This document shows, one piece after another, positions 1-7,203 of a stretch of 23,592 bases of DNA (positions within the stretch are counted from its first letter, which is position 1; every line of letters begins with the position of its first letter). The position numbers and the translations under genes are program-made. Under the pieces are notes generated by a model that saw nothing but the letters and a program-made list of their open reading frames with translations, did not search any database and was not told where the DNA came from. Origin of the DNA: Nitrospira sp. UBA5699 (GTDB taxonomy: Bacteria; Nitrospirota; Nitrospiria; Nitrospirales; Nitrospiraceae); assembly GCA_002420105.1 (NCBI GenBank), contig DIHJ01000088.1, positions 1 to 23,592 on the forward strand. Direction: 5' to 3'.

Positions 1-1266
1 GCAAGACCTGACCCCTATCTCTGAGGCAGTGGTTACCGTGCTTGAACCATCCGGAGCTCGTTTAAACCAATGTAGTGCGACTATCTCTGGTTGAACCTCT
101 CCGGTTGCTACCATGGTCTGAAGCCCAAGCAGGGTTAGCGCGCTGTGCGTTTCAATTACTACGCGCACACCTCTCTTGGCGGCACGAGCGATTACCTTAG
201 CCATCGCGTGTTGAGCTTTGGGGTGGAGGTGGATTTCAGGTTGTTCGAGAAAGACAATCTGAGATGGGCGTGCTGCATGCAAAGCTACAATGACTGGCAA
301 GACCTGTGATACACCAAATCCTACATCCGCGATGCTAACTAGGTCGTGAGTGCCTCTTTCTGTTTCGTGTTGAATGCGTCCAACTTCTAGAGCAACTTGA
401 GTCTCATTAACTCGTTTAGCCAAGACTTTCCATGTTAGTCCAAGCTCAGTTAAGTCTTTGTTCAGATCGCGAAGTGTATCCTCGTTACTGTTTTGCCACT
501 GCGCTATGACGCTCGCCACGTATTTTTCAAACGTTCCTGGAAATTCAGAGCCAACTGCTGTGACAGGGTACGTTCTTTCAGGATTCCCCCTTAAGCCCGG
601 CAGGTGAATTATTCTTCTGATATGCCTATCAATGTTTTTCCCGATAGGCCCAAGCATAAATAGGATGTCCTGGTTGTCCTTTTGCACTCGAAAAGCGACT
701 TCTAGAAAGCATCGGTTTCGCTTGACGAAATAAGTAACGGGAGACTTTTCAAATTTCTCCACCGTCTCCGCGAAGCTCTTTTGTTCATCGGAGAGGGATT
801 GTCTGATTTCACTGTCGCTCATGTCTGTCTTGATGCTTAGCTTCTCCTCACCTTCTACAAATGTCATGTTTGTGATGGAAATCGGTTGCTCGCCTTCTCT
901 GCCAAAAACGGCCTCGAGAGATGCTGTTGGGCCAACATGAATAGCTACTTTGAAGCTGTCTGTTTGTTCGGCAACGTTTCTCTTTGAGAGAAACTGCCTC
1001 GCAGAAGTAAATCTAACATTTGGGCCGTCAAGAAGTAGTGCCCCTGGATCGTAGCTAGCGTCCAAGGTTTGTTTTAGCAGAAGAAGTGGTTGGAGTATGC
1101 TTGACTTGCCAGAGCTGTTGGCCCCAGCTAGAACAGTAATCGGTTTAATATCAATCGATTGACTGGTAATGAGCGATTTATACCCCTCAACTGTTACTCG
1201 TGTTATCCCTTCATCTGAAAAGGCGTTTGAACCTTTGCGAATCAGAGCCTTTGACTTCTTTGCCAT
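1..1266 (-). CDS. AAA/ABC-type ATPase, 3' part outside window (partial)
   Basis: I translated this frame by eye: 422 codons from ATG at 1266 run open to the window edge with no stop. The start is preceded by GAGGA eight bases upstream. Visible motifs: Walker A GANSSGKS (residues 48-55), a Walker-B-like stretch FLEQPEIHLHP with Glu341 and Glu344, and the switch motif IETHSA (371-376). This order is that of the SMC/RecF/OLD-like ABC ATPases annotated as AAA_15/AAA_21 or DUF3696 proteins. The Trp-containing stretch after the ETHS motif suggests the gene is nearly complete, with perhaps 50-60 residues missing. Such ATPases often belong to defence or mobile modules with a nuclease partner, but no partner is visible here, so the role is open. 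Base composition is noticeably more AT-rich than in the glnE genes, which suggests horizontal acquisition. Confidence 0.85.
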   Translation of the reverse strand, partial: MAKKSKALIRKGSNAFSDEGITRVTVEGYKSLITSQSIDIKPITVLAGANSSGKSSILQPLLLLKQTLDASYDPGALLLDGPNVRFTSARQFLSKRNVAEQTDSFKVAIHVGPTASLEAVFGREGEQPISITNMTFVEGEEKLSIKTDMSDSEIRQSLSDEQKSFAETVEKFEKSPVTYFVKRNRCFLEVAFRVQKDNQDILFMLGPIGKNIDRHIRRIIHLPGLRGNPERTYPVTAVGSEFPGTFEKYVASVIAQWQNSNEDTLRDLNKDLTELGLTWKVLAKRVNETQVALEVGRIQHETERGTHDLVSIADVGFGVSQVLPVIVALHAARPSQIVFLEQPEIHLHPKAQHAMAKVIARAAKRGVRVVIETHSALTLLGLQTMVATGEVQPEIVALHWFKRAPDGSSTVTTASEIGVRSC

Positions 1267-1397
1267 AATTTGAGTCCTCTGTGGACATCTGGGGAGGGTG
1301 CCGAAGGTATTGTACTTTTCGTCGCGCGCGCAGTCTAGGTGCCTTTTAGGTGCCGCAACTCCCAGCGAACTTGAGGCTGCTGAGTGGCCTAGCTCGG

Positions 1398-1418
1398 CTC
1401 CAGCGTGTGCGCTGGGAG
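1398..1418. repeat. Short GC-rich hairpin beside the RAYT remnant
   Basis: CCAGCG (1400-1405) and CGCTGG (1410-1415) form a perfect 6-bp stem around TGTG. A larger pair, CTCCCAGCG near 1361 and CGCTGGGAG ending at 1418, competes for the same right arm. The hairpin sits just beyond the stop of the transposase remnant, where REP-type palindromes are usually found. Whether it is a REP of this family is inference. Confidence 0.45.
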
Positions 1419-1435
1419 ACAAGAAAGGGGCTAGG

Positions 1436-1647
1436 CTACTTTTCTTGGACCTTCCTGGGCCTTCTCCGCCTCTGCATCGTTGATTTGCACTCCAGTATCA
1501 TAGCGATGATTGATTGCCAATCATCTTCCCCAAATGGCTGTTGCCGATTCAGCAGGTCCACGGCAGCGTCATTTCATGATCGAAGAGCGGTTGATCGATC
1601 TGCTGCAACCAGTCGGCAGGCGCCTTTCCTGGTTCAAAATAAAATGT
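1436..1647 (-). pseudogene. Remnant of a REP-associated (RAYT/Y1, IS200-like) transposase C-terminus
   Basis: No intact frame exists here, but the minus strand holds the C-terminal signature of REP-associated tyrosine transposases in two frames. The first frame reads PADWLQQIDQPLFDHEMTLP (1561-1620). The second, shifted by one base, reads VDLLNRQQPFGEDDW (1517-1561) and continues through an Arg-rich RRRRPRK to a TAG at 1436-1438. Family members typically show P-x-D-W-L, then V-N-x-P, R-x-x-P-F-G-x-x-x-W and a terminal GRPRK. A TGA at 1648-1650 is in frame with the first segment, and the frame changes near 1561. The catalytic HUH and Tyr parts are absent, so this is a decayed tail. The call rests on motif memory, not on a search. 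Confidence 0.6.
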
Positions 1648-1715
1648 TCACTCCAAGCTTGCTCGGGGCTCTCTCCCTGGGGTAGTGGAGGAGGATTCGG
1701 GTCGCCCGGCGACTT

Positions 1716-1848
1716 CGACGGTTTGCATGGCGCAGGACCCCGGGCGCGTCAGCGACGGCTGTGCATGTTCGAAGGTCCGTTGACCGAAGGTGCAACGGAC
1801 CGAGTTTGCATGGCCGAGGGGTCCTGCGCCATGCGGCTTCAACCGTCG
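1716..1848. repeat. Nested inverted repeat of about 133 nt, able to form a long stem
   Basis: Three nested pairs are visible: an outer 8-bp pair (1716-1723 with 1841-1848), a perfect 17-bp pair (1725-1741 with 1818-1834, left arm GCATGGCGCAGGACCCC), and an inner 9-bp hairpin (1774-1782 with 1793-1801) whose loop can pair further (ACC-GAA-GGT). It lies between the transposase remnant and the end of the downstream minus-strand gene. It could be a REP/BIME-like or MITE-like element, a structured RNA, or a bidirectional transcription end. No U-tract follows, so a simple terminator is unlikely. Confidence 0.6.
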
Positions 1849-1879
1849 TGGAGCCGGCGATCCCGTATCCTCCCGAATC

Positions 1880-4156
1880 TCACAACTTCCCGAAACTCTT
1901 CTCCCAAAACTCCCTCGTCTTCTTCATATGATCCTCAATGTCGCTCTGCAAATGCCTCGCCCCCGCCTGCCAATCATCCGTCGTATATCCCACCCTCCTC
2001 GCCAGGAAGATAAACTCGTCCGACCCGGCCGGCGGCAGCACCAGATCCTTTGCGTTGCCCCGTACCATGCGGAGCCCGTCGATCAGCATCCGGATGAAGA
2101 GATAAGCCTTCCGCAGATTCTCGCCGTCCTGCCGGCTCACGATCCCGCACTCCACCAGCCCCGCCAGCGCCTGCATCGCGTTCGGGGTGCGGAGGACGGC
2201 ATGCCTGTGGCCGTGCATGAGCTGGAGGTACTGGATCGCGTACTCGATATCGACCAGGCCGCCGGCGCTGAGCTTCACGTTGACTGTGCCGGGCTCGACC
2301 AGCTGTTTGAGCTGCTGCCGCCGGAGGTCCAGGGCGGTGGGCAGGTCCCAGGCCTGGTTGCTGTACACGTAGCGGTCGCGATGGGCCTCGACCTGTTTGC
2401 CGAGCGCTGCGTCGCCCGCGATGTGGCGGAGCTTGATCAGGGCCTGCCGCTCGAAGGGGGCCGCCAGTCCCTTCTCGCTGTAGTAGCTGGCGATCTCGTC
2501 GAGGGGGTTGGCAAGGAATCCCTTCCCGCCGTGAGGACGCAGGCGCACGTCGAGGTGGAAGATGCCCTCCTGCTTGGCCTCGATCCACTGGAGCAGTTCC
2601 TGCGTCAGCCGCTCGAAGTATTCGCTGTTGTCGATGGCCTGGTTGCCGCTCGTACGTCCCGTTCCGCCGTACACGAACAGGACTTCGATATCGGAGGCAT
2701 AGCCGAGTTCCCGGCCGCCGAACTTGCCGATCCCCAGGATCGCAAAGGGGCAGGGCTTCTTGTTGGCCATCCGGGGCGCGCCGTATTCCTTGTTCAGCTT
2801 GGCCTGACAATCCGTCAGGCTCCGCTCCAGAATCACTTCGGCCAGTTCGGTCAGGGCGAGGGAGAAGTCGGCCAGGCTCGTGCCCGGCTCGACGATGTGT
2901 TTCATGTCGATGCGGAACAGCTCGCGGTCCTTGAACTGGTTCAGAGCGGCCTTCTTCGCCTCGTCGTTCTTGGCGCGATCGACCAGACGGTCCAGCTCCT
3001 TCCGCAGCGCGGCTCTCGGCTTGATGAGCGGGGCGTCGCGGTAGTCCTGGAGCAGCGGGAGGATGTTGTCGTGCTGCCGGCGCAGGAAGTCCTCCCAGAG
3101 AAAGTCGCTTGCCCCGAGCAGCCGCGCGAGGAGGGGGAAGGTTTTCTTGTCGCTCAGGAACGCCAGGACCTCCTGCTGGGCCTTGCCTTTCGTCTCCTGC
3201 ACGATCAGGTCGAGGAACTGGTCGAAGGCCTCCAGCGCCTTGGTCGGGTCGGGGGCCCAGGTGAGCGCATGGGTAAACTGCTTGATCAGGACGGCGGTCA
3301 GGCGCAGCTGCTGCTGGTCGGCCGGGTCCGTGAGCTTCTGGCCATAGCGGTTGCGGACGTAGAACCGGTCGTGCAGCTTGCCCCCGTCGAGTTCGATCTG
3401 GGCCTTCGCGATGTAGATGTTGCGCATGGCCAGGGCGTTGGCGAAGGCGTAGAGAAAGGCCGGGGTGTCGTCCGAGCGGATGTCCATGATCGTGTCGGTC
3501 GGCGACTGGCTGTTGTCGAAGGTGATCTGCACCGGATGGAGCAGGCCGCTGAACGAGCCCCGCCGTTTGCCGAGCTGTTCGACCAGATGCCGGTTGACCG
3601 CATGGCGGGCCTCTTCGAACCGGCTTGCGTCGAGGAGCCCGATCACCGAGCGCAGTTCCTCCGCGAGGCGGCGTTGATCCTCGGGGCCGAACGAGGCGCC
3701 GCGGACCGGCTGCACCCGGAACAGGTCCACGATTTTCTTCCGGCTCAGACCCGGCCGGCCTTTCGGCCGCTGGCGCGGCCCTCCTCCGTACGACGCCTTC
3801 GGCGAAGGCGCCGACGTCGCTTCCGCGAAGGTATAGATCCGGCCCTCTTCGATATTCAACCCGAAGGCCGACAGCAGACCGCAGATCGTGGCGAATTCCG
3901 CGAAGTAGTCGTAGGCGACGACCGTCAGATCGAAGGCCTCCCGTTCCCGCTCGGCGACGGAAAGCTCGCAGAGGTGTTCCGGAGTCAGGGCCGCGGCCAG
4001 GCGGACGTGTTGCGCGATCGTCCCCGGCTCGACGCGGCGGAAGTATTCGCGATCCATCCGGTTGACGAAGTCCTGCAGGATGTCGGGCGCGACGTCGCCG
4101 CAGAGCGGCTGGAGCGTTGCGAGGAGTTCGTCACGGTTCGGCGACAGGGTGGACAT
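1880..4156 (-). CDS. glnE: GlnE adenylyltransferase half with tandem N-terminal ACT-like domains
   Basis: The 758-residue product matches the C-terminal (adenylylating) half of glutamine synthetase adenylyltransferase, which attaches AMP to GlnA when nitrogen is plentiful. Motifs: GIGKFGGRELGYASDIEVLF (475-494), LDVRLRPHG, an FERQAL stretch, and VKLSAGGLVDIEY. The usual metal-binding Asp-x-Asp here reads Asp489-Ile-Glu491. In place of the deadenylylase half it has about 300 extra residues with two ACT-like units. ACT1 (about 75-150) runs from FDLTVVAYDYF to KIVDLFRV and is interrupted by a Gly/Pro/Arg-rich insert at about 112-140. ACT2 (about 221-275) runs from DTIMDIRSDDTPAFLY to HDRFYVRNRYG. 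GlnD carries tandem ACT domains that sense glutamine. The ATG at 4156 has only a distant AGAGG. It is divergent from the other GlnE half at 4321; the frame opposite it is an open shadow. Confidence 0.88.
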   Translation of the reverse strand: MSTLSPNRDELLATLQPLCGDVAPDILQDFVNRMDREYFRRVEPGTIAQHVRLAAALTPEHLCELSVAEREREAFDLTVVAYDYFAEFATICGLLSAFGLNIEEGRIYTFAEATSAPSPKASYGGGPRQRPKGRPGLSRKKIVDLFRVQPVRGASFGPEDQRRLAEELRSVIGLLDASRFEEARHAVNRHLVEQLGKRRGSFSGLLHPVQITFDNSQSPTDTIMDIRSDDTPAFLYAFANALAMRNIYIAKAQIELDGGKLHDRFYVRNRYGQKLTDPADQQQLRLTAVLIKQFTHALTWAPDPTKALEAFDQFLDLIVQETKGKAQQEVLAFLSDKKTFPLLARLLGASDFLWEDFLRRQHDNILPLLQDYRDAPLIKPRAALRKELDRLVDRAKNDEAKKAALNQFKDRELFRIDMKHIVEPGTSLADFSLALTELAEVILERSLTDCQAKLNKEYGAPRMANKKPCPFAILGIGKFGGRELGYASDIEVLFVYGGTGRTSGNQAIDNSEYFERLTQELLQWIEAKQEGIFHLDVRLRPHGGKGFLANPLDEIASYYSEKGLAAPFERQALIKLRHIAGDAALGKQVEAHRDRYVYSNQAWDLPTALDLRRQQLKQLVEPGTVNVKLSAGGLVDIEYAIQYLQLMHGHRHAVLRTPNAMQALAGLVECGIVSRQDGENLRKAYLFIRMLIDGLRMVRGNAKDLVLPPAGSDEFIFLARRVGYTTDDWQAGARHLQSDIEDHMKKTREFWEKSFGKL

Positions 4157-4187
4157 GGTGGTCGGAGGCCTCTTGCATCTCGCGAAC

Positions 4188-4255
4188 AGCTGTCAGTCTT
4201 CAGCGATCAGCCGTCAGCTATAGGAGGAGATCCGGAAGCTGATGGCTGAAAGCTC
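4188..4255. repeat. CAGCT/TCAGC-type degenerate repeat cluster
   Basis: The spacer between the divergent GlnE halves contains several imperfect units of the type CAGCTGTCAG, CAGCGATCAG, CGTCAGCTAT, AAGCTGATGGCTGAAAGCT, partly in inverted order. The 13-mer AGCCGTCAGCTAT (4209-4221) recurs exactly at 23496-23508, in the spacer after groEL. Dispersed intergenic repeats of this look are common in some genomes; their function is unknown. Confidence 0.55.
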
Positions 4256-4283
4256 GCGGCCGCAGTATACCGGAACGGCTTCG

Positions 4284-4312
4284 TTGTGCGTAGAGGAGCC
4301 TGTCAGTATAAT
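4284..4312 (+). promoter_or_regulatory. Sigma70-type promoter for the plus-strand GlnE half, probably leaderless
   Basis: TTGTGC (4284-4289) and a perfect TATAAT (4307-4312) are separated by 17 bases. The -10 box ends 8 bases before the ATG at 4321, so transcription should start at or within a few bases of the start codon. No Shine-Dalgarno sequence precedes that ATG, which fits a leaderless mRNA. Confidence 0.55.
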
Positions 4313-4320
4313 GCCGCACA

Positions 4321-6036
4321 ATGATCAGCCGCACTGCAACGCCCTCGAAGAAGCCGGTTCGGCCGCCGGCGACCAGGCCGGACCCCACGCCGGTCCTGCT
4401 GGCGACGGAACGGAGCCCTGAACAGGTCTGGGCCATCCTGTCCGCCTACGGCCTGCATGACAGCGACCAGGCCGACCGCAATCTCCAGGCGATGGCAGGC
4501 GGTCCCCACGAGCGCCGGCAACTGGCCGAGATTCTCCCGGTCCTGCTGGATGCGATCGCCCGCACCGCCGATCCGGACCAGGCCCTGAACCATTGGGAGC
4601 GGCTGCTGTCGAACGTCACGCGCTCGTCGTTCCTCGATTATCTCCGCAGTTCGCCGCGCATGCTCGATCTGCTCTGCACGATCTTCGGCAACAGCGACTC
4701 GCTGGCCTTCACGATCATCCGGGACCCGATGCTGGTCTATTGGCTGGCGGAGCAGGAGGTCCTCTCGAAACCGCCGACGCGAACGGGGATCGAGCAGGCG
4801 CTCCACAAACAGCTGGCCCGTCTCACGGTGAAGGAACTCAAACTGGAAGTGCTGCGCCGGTTCCGTCGGCGGGAGATGCTGCGGATCGGCGTGCGGGATC
4901 TGTTGCGCCTGGCGGACGTGCCGGAGACGACGGCGTCGCTCTCGGATCTGGCGGGCCTCCTGATCCATGCGGCTTACGAGATCGTGGACGAGGAGTTGCG
5001 CCGGCAATACGGCGTGCCCATGCACAGGAACCGGCAGGGGAAGTGGGTCGAGACGGGCTTCGCGGTGATGGGGATGGGAAAGCTGGGCGGGCATGAGCTG
5101 AACTACAGCTCCGACGTGGATCTGATTTTCGTCTATGCCTCGGACGAAGGCGAGACCAGGGCGCCGCGCGGGAAGTCGGACGGCAGGCCGGCGGCGACCG
5201 GCATTTCCAGCGAAGAGTATTTCGAGATTCTCTCGCGCGAGCTGACGAAGGCTCTGGTCGAGCAGACCAGGGAGGGCTATGTGTTCCGCGTGGACCTGCG
5301 CCTGCGGGCGGAGGGTACGGTCGGGCAGCTGGCCCGCTCGCTCGAGGACTATAAGAAATACTACGCCACCCGCGGGCAGGTCTGGGAGCGCCTGGCCCTG
5401 CTCAAGGCCTGGCCCGTGGCCGGCTCGATGGAAGTCGGGCAGGCGTTCCTCAAGCTGGTGAAGCCGTTCATCTTCGGGGCCGGTTCGGCCAAACAGGACC
5501 TGGCCGGCGCCCTGGCGATCGTGCAGGACGTGCGCGGCGTCAAGGACATGATCGACGCCAGGATGGCGGACCGCGGCCATGAGCAGCGGAACGTCAAGCT
5601 CGGCACCGGGGGCATCAGGGAGATCGAGTTCCTGGTGCAAACGATTCAGGTGCTCGCGGGCAGGAAGGTGCCGGCGCTGCTCGACCGCAGCACGCTCGGC
5701 GCGCTGAAACGGTTCGCCGCTAGAAAATTGATCTCAACGAAGGAGCGGGACGCCCTCACCTCGGCCTATCTGTTCCTGCGCGACGTCGAACACAAGCTGC
5801 AGATGGTGCACGAACTCCAGACCCACGCGTTGCCGCACGAAGCGGAGGAACTCGAACGCTGCGCGATCCGCGGAGGCTACGACGGCCTCGACCGGACGGC
5901 CGCCGTCAAGAAGTTCCAGGCCGACCACGCGACCCACACGGCCGTCGTGCATCGCCTCTTCCGGTCGTTCTTCACGGAGCCGAAAACTTCGCCGCTGCTG
6001 AAGGCGACGCTGCGCGCCATCGGCCGGAAACGCTGA
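4321..6036 (+). CDS. glnE: GlnE deadenylylase-type half (N-terminal half of GS adenylyltransferase)
   Basis: The 571-residue product corresponds to the N-terminal half of GlnE, the part that in E. coli removes AMP from glutamine synthetase. Key segments: helical start with WAILSAYGLHDSDQADRNL, the ring of helices around FLDYLRSSPRMLDLL, the nucleotidyltransferase core GMGKLGGHELNYSSDVDLIF (251-270) with intact Asp265 and Asp267, VDLRLRAEG, WERLALLKAWPVAG, and VKLGTGGIREIEF. Full-length GlnE is about 900-1000 residues; this protein stops after the first helical bundle. The adenylylating half is the divergent gene ending at 1880. The ATG at 4321 lacks a ribosome site but lies just after a strong TATAAT. 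The first 30 residues are Pro/Thr/Arg-rich and look unstructured, so a later start cannot be excluded. Confidence 0.9.
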   Translation: MISRTATPSKKPVRPPATRPDPTPVLLATERSPEQVWAILSAYGLHDSDQADRNLQAMAGGPHERRQLAEILPVLLDAIARTADPDQALNHWERLLSNVTRSSFLDYLRSSPRMLDLLCTIFGNSDSLAFTIIRDPMLVYWLAEQEVLSKPPTRTGIEQALHKQLARLTVKELKLEVLRRFRRREMLRIGVRDLLRLADVPETTASLSDLAGLLIHAAYEIVDEELRRQYGVPMHRNRQGKWVETGFAVMGMGKLGGHELNYSSDVDLIFVYASDEGETRAPRGKSDGRPAATGISSEEYFEILSRELTKALVEQTREGYVFRVDLRLRAEGTVGQLARSLEDYKKYYATRGQVWERLALLKAWPVAGSMEVGQAFLKLVKPFIFGAGSAKQDLAGALAIVQDVRGVKDMIDARMADRGHEQRNVKLGTGGIREIEFLVQTIQVLAGRKVPALLDRSTLGALKRFAARKLISTKERDALTSAYLFLRDVEHKLQMVHELQTHALPHEAEELERCAIRGGYDGLDRTAAVKKFQADHATHTAVVHRLFRSFFTEPKTSPLLKATLRAIGRKR

Positions 6037-6131
6037 ACCCGGGAGCGCTGGTTCATCCTATTTCTTCCATCCATTCCGGATCAGTGCTTCTCGACAACCG
6101 GCTTCGGAAGCCTCTCTTGCATCAAATAAGA

Positions 6132-6890
6132 TTATTCCCGTGGCGGATTCCCCTGCTCAATCCGATCTGCCGTGATGGAATCGACCTGCTGGATGTGCCC
6201 CTGGCTATCCCGAACGGCATAGGGAATGACGACCTTAAGACCGGGACGATATGGTCCGGTAGCCCTGAATACATAGCCGTCATCTTTTTGTTCCCAGGTC
6301 CCACGCGTCAAGGTAATGGCATCGCTCGGTAGTGAAAGGCTATTCACCGTCTGTGCATCCGCCTCCAGTAGGCTTAGTTCTTTTGATGCCGTGGCCTTTT
6401 GAATTTCCAGCGACTGGAGTTCATCCACCAGCTTGCTTCGTTGTTCATTCATCATTTCACGCTGCCGGTCATCGAGCGGTCTTGAGCCTCTTGCTCGCTC
6501 AGACAACGCGAGGGCCACCTCCGTCGCCGCTTCCTGAGTCTCTTTAAGGGTTCTGCCTAAGGCTGCCACAATCTGCCGTTGCTGCTCCAGTTTTGCGGCA
6601 ACTGCTAGGCGGGCCTCCTCGAGGCCAATTACGGTGGAGCCGGCCAGCAAGAATCTAACCATGGGGCCGCATGAGAATTCAAAATCGGGCAGTCCAGTTT
6701 GGGACGGCTCCGGGATCGTCAGGGTTGGTTTCCCGGGTCGTAGGGTGGGGTTTTCGGGTTTCTTGACCCGGCATGTAAACCCGAACTCGGCATTCTTGAA
6801 GAATTGCCTAACATTACAGCCTACCAAGATAGCACTTAGTAGCAACATCATAATGGGGATGTTAACAATATTGCGTTGATGTAGGTTCAT
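6132..6890 (-). CDS. Putative coiled-coil lipoprotein, unknown function
   Basis: From the ATG at 6890 the product has 252 residues. It begins with a short polar region, then a hydrophobic stretch MMLLLSAILVGC whose LVGC is a good lipobox with Cys25 as the acylated residue. Residues of about 80-170 are charged and Ala/Glu/Gln-rich (for example LAVAAKLEQQRQIVAALG, MNEQRSKLVDELQSLEIQ) and look coiled-coil. The C-terminal part (GTWEQKDDGYVFRATGPYR, VVIPYAVRDSQGHIQQVD) looks like a small beta domain. The frame stays open upstream to 7001, but those residues lack signal character and I see no ribosome site there. The gene is divergent from the protease cluster starting at 7204. I do not recognise the family. 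Confidence 0.7.
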   Translation of the reverse strand: MNLHQRNIVNIPIMMLLLSAILVGCNVRQFFKNAEFGFTCRVKKPENPTLRPGKPTLTIPEPSQTGLPDFEFSCGPMVRFLLAGSTVIGLEEARLAVAAKLEQQRQIVAALGRTLKETQEAATEVALALSERARGSRPLDDRQREMMNEQRSKLVDELQSLEIQKATASKELSLLEADAQTVNSLSLPSDAITLTRGTWEQKDDGYVFRATGPYRPGLKVVIPYAVRDSQGHIQQVDSITADRIEQGNPPRE

Positions 6891-7203
6891 CGCTGTCTGT
6901 AGAGCCTCATGAAGGACCATCACCAAAGTTTTGCGGCCGATCAGGAAGAACTCATTCGTGGCGTCCTGGGGCAGATGCCCCCCGGGAAACGCGACGCACA
7001 TATATCGGTCTCGCCGGAAATGACCGGCGTCTCTCTACACGCCTTGTATTCATAAAGCAAGCATCTTCGAGGGTAGCAGGGCCAACCTGCCGCTTCGAAT
7101 TGTAGTTTCAGCCCTCTTCATAAGAGCCACTTGATTGATCCCGATATGCCGAGTACCATCTGCCCCCGTTTGGCTCAAGGCTAGGAAGGAGTTTGAAAGT
7201 CTT
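6891..7203. other. Divergent intergenic region with two small hairpins
   Basis: I see no gene of its own here, though the frame of the minus-strand lipoprotein stays open through the left part. Two hairpins stand out: GGGGCA-GA-TGCCCC (6968-6981) and CGCCGG-AAATGA-CCGGCG (7012-7029). No U-tract follows either on the plus strand. A possible promoter for the plus strand lies at 7131-7159. Confidence 0.4.
7131..7159 (+). promoter_or_regulatory. Possible sigma70-type promoter for the protease cluster
   Basis: TTGATT (7131-7136) and TACCAT (7154-7159) are 17 bases apart, each matching the consensus at four of six positions. This would give a leader of about 40 bases before the ATG at 7204. The call is weak and rests on pattern alone. 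Confidence 0.3.

Noticed and set aside
1716..1848. Integron attC site
   Set aside because: The inverted repeat has the size of an attC, but the outer ends read GTT inward to AAC, opposite to the RYYYAAC/GTTRRRY order, and there is no integrase or cassette.
1790..4249. Long open frame of 819 codons on the plus strand
   Set aside because: It lies opposite the ACT-GlnE gene, has low-complexity Val/Leu/Arg/Glu composition and no motifs. It is an antisense shadow caused by GC-rich codon use.
4303..5640. Open frame of 445 codons on the minus strand
   Set aside because: It is the shadow of the plus-strand GlnE half, which has clear family motifs.
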